A DNA stretch of 5,149 nt. Origin: Desulfobacteraceae bacterium. Its GTDB lineage: Bacteria; Desulfobacterota; DSM-4660; Desulfatiglandales; Desulfatiglandaceae. The translations under genes and the position numbers were made by a program. The stretch is from assembly GCA_030597505.1 (NCBI GenBank), contig JAUVRS010000211.1, forward strand, positions 1-5,149, given 5' to 3'. This document shows, one piece after another, positions 4,983-5,149 of this stretch. Every line of letters begins with the position of its first letter. Position 1 is the stretch's first letter. The notes under the pieces were generated by a model, which was given only the letters and a program-made list of their open reading frames with translations, searched no databases and had not been told where the DNA came from.

Positions 4983-5149
4983 ATGAATTTCTTAAGAGAG
5001 TGGGGCAGATTTATGATGCTGGCGACACGGGCCCACGCCAGGTGGGAACTGAATGTGTCCAATACCATACTGGGTGACAGAAAACGGCTGGTTATCCTTG
5101 GTCTGCTTTTGATTCCTGTTGTGCTGGGGGGCATTGCCTTTGCGGACCA
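4983..5149 (+). CDS. Membrane protein, likely TauE/SafE-type permease (5' end only)
   Basis: The first 55 codons of a gene cut by the window edge. The protein starts with an amphipathic, positively charged stretch (MNFLREWGRF, then TRAHARWELNVSN and LGDRKR), followed by a hydrophobic segment at about residues 36-54 (LVILGLLLIPVVLGGIAFA) that is a membrane helix. It could also serve as an uncleaved or cleaved signal, since it ends in AFAD. This kind of N-terminus and its place after a kinase and receiver genes remind me of the TauE/SafE (YfcA-type) anion permeases of Desulfobacterota, which move sulfonates, sulfite or similar organic anions. That is recognition from memory of a short stretch; another membrane protein is possible. 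It is probably in the kinase operon, as no promoter or terminator is visible in the 57-nt gap. Confidence 0.55.
   Translation, partial: MNFLREWGRFMMLATRAHARWELNVSNTILGDRKRLVILGLLLIPVVLGGIAFAD

Overview
The window looks like chromosome of a Desulfobacterota-type (deltaproteobacterial, probably anaerobic, possibly sulfate-reducing) bacterium. This is an inference from protein style and gene order: a tandem universal stress protein, a Cache-domain sensor kinase, two stand-alone receiver proteins and the start of a TauE/SafE-like permease, with sigma-54-type promoters. No ribosomal or other phylogenetic marker is present, so the assignment is tentative.

Layout, all on the + strand. 1-573 has no convincing gene; its second half carries a palindrome (308-326) and a sigma-54-like -24/-12 element (434-449) upstream of a two-domain universal stress protein (574-1530). 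1531-2235 is a long non-coding stretch. It begins with a frameshifted remnant of the ATPase domain of an unrelated histidine kinase (about 1556-1743). It then has a second copy of the same palindrome (1821-1835), a second sigma-54-like element (1943-1958) and a leader with two interlocked 10-bp inverted repeats (2095-2189). A compact run of genes follows: membrane histidine kinase (2236-4023), receiver protein 1 (4087-4518), receiver protein 2 (4521-4922 plus stop) and the 5' end of a membrane protein that runs off the window (from 4983).

How the parts may work together: the kinase would sense an extracytoplasmic small molecule through its dCache domain and phosphorylate one or both receiver proteins. 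Neither receiver has an output domain, so the pathway must act through protein contacts, a phosphorelay, or a partner outside the window. The permease at the end is the likely physiological client.

The most interesting signal is regulatory. The palindrome TTTACA-N3-TGTAAA occurs twice, centred 118 and 116 bp upstream of the GG of each sigma-54-like element, one before the stress protein and one before the kinase operon. That geometry is what an upstream activator site for an NtrC-type enhancer-binding protein would show. It suggests that the stress protein and the signalling/transport operon form one co-regulated unit whose activator is not in this window.
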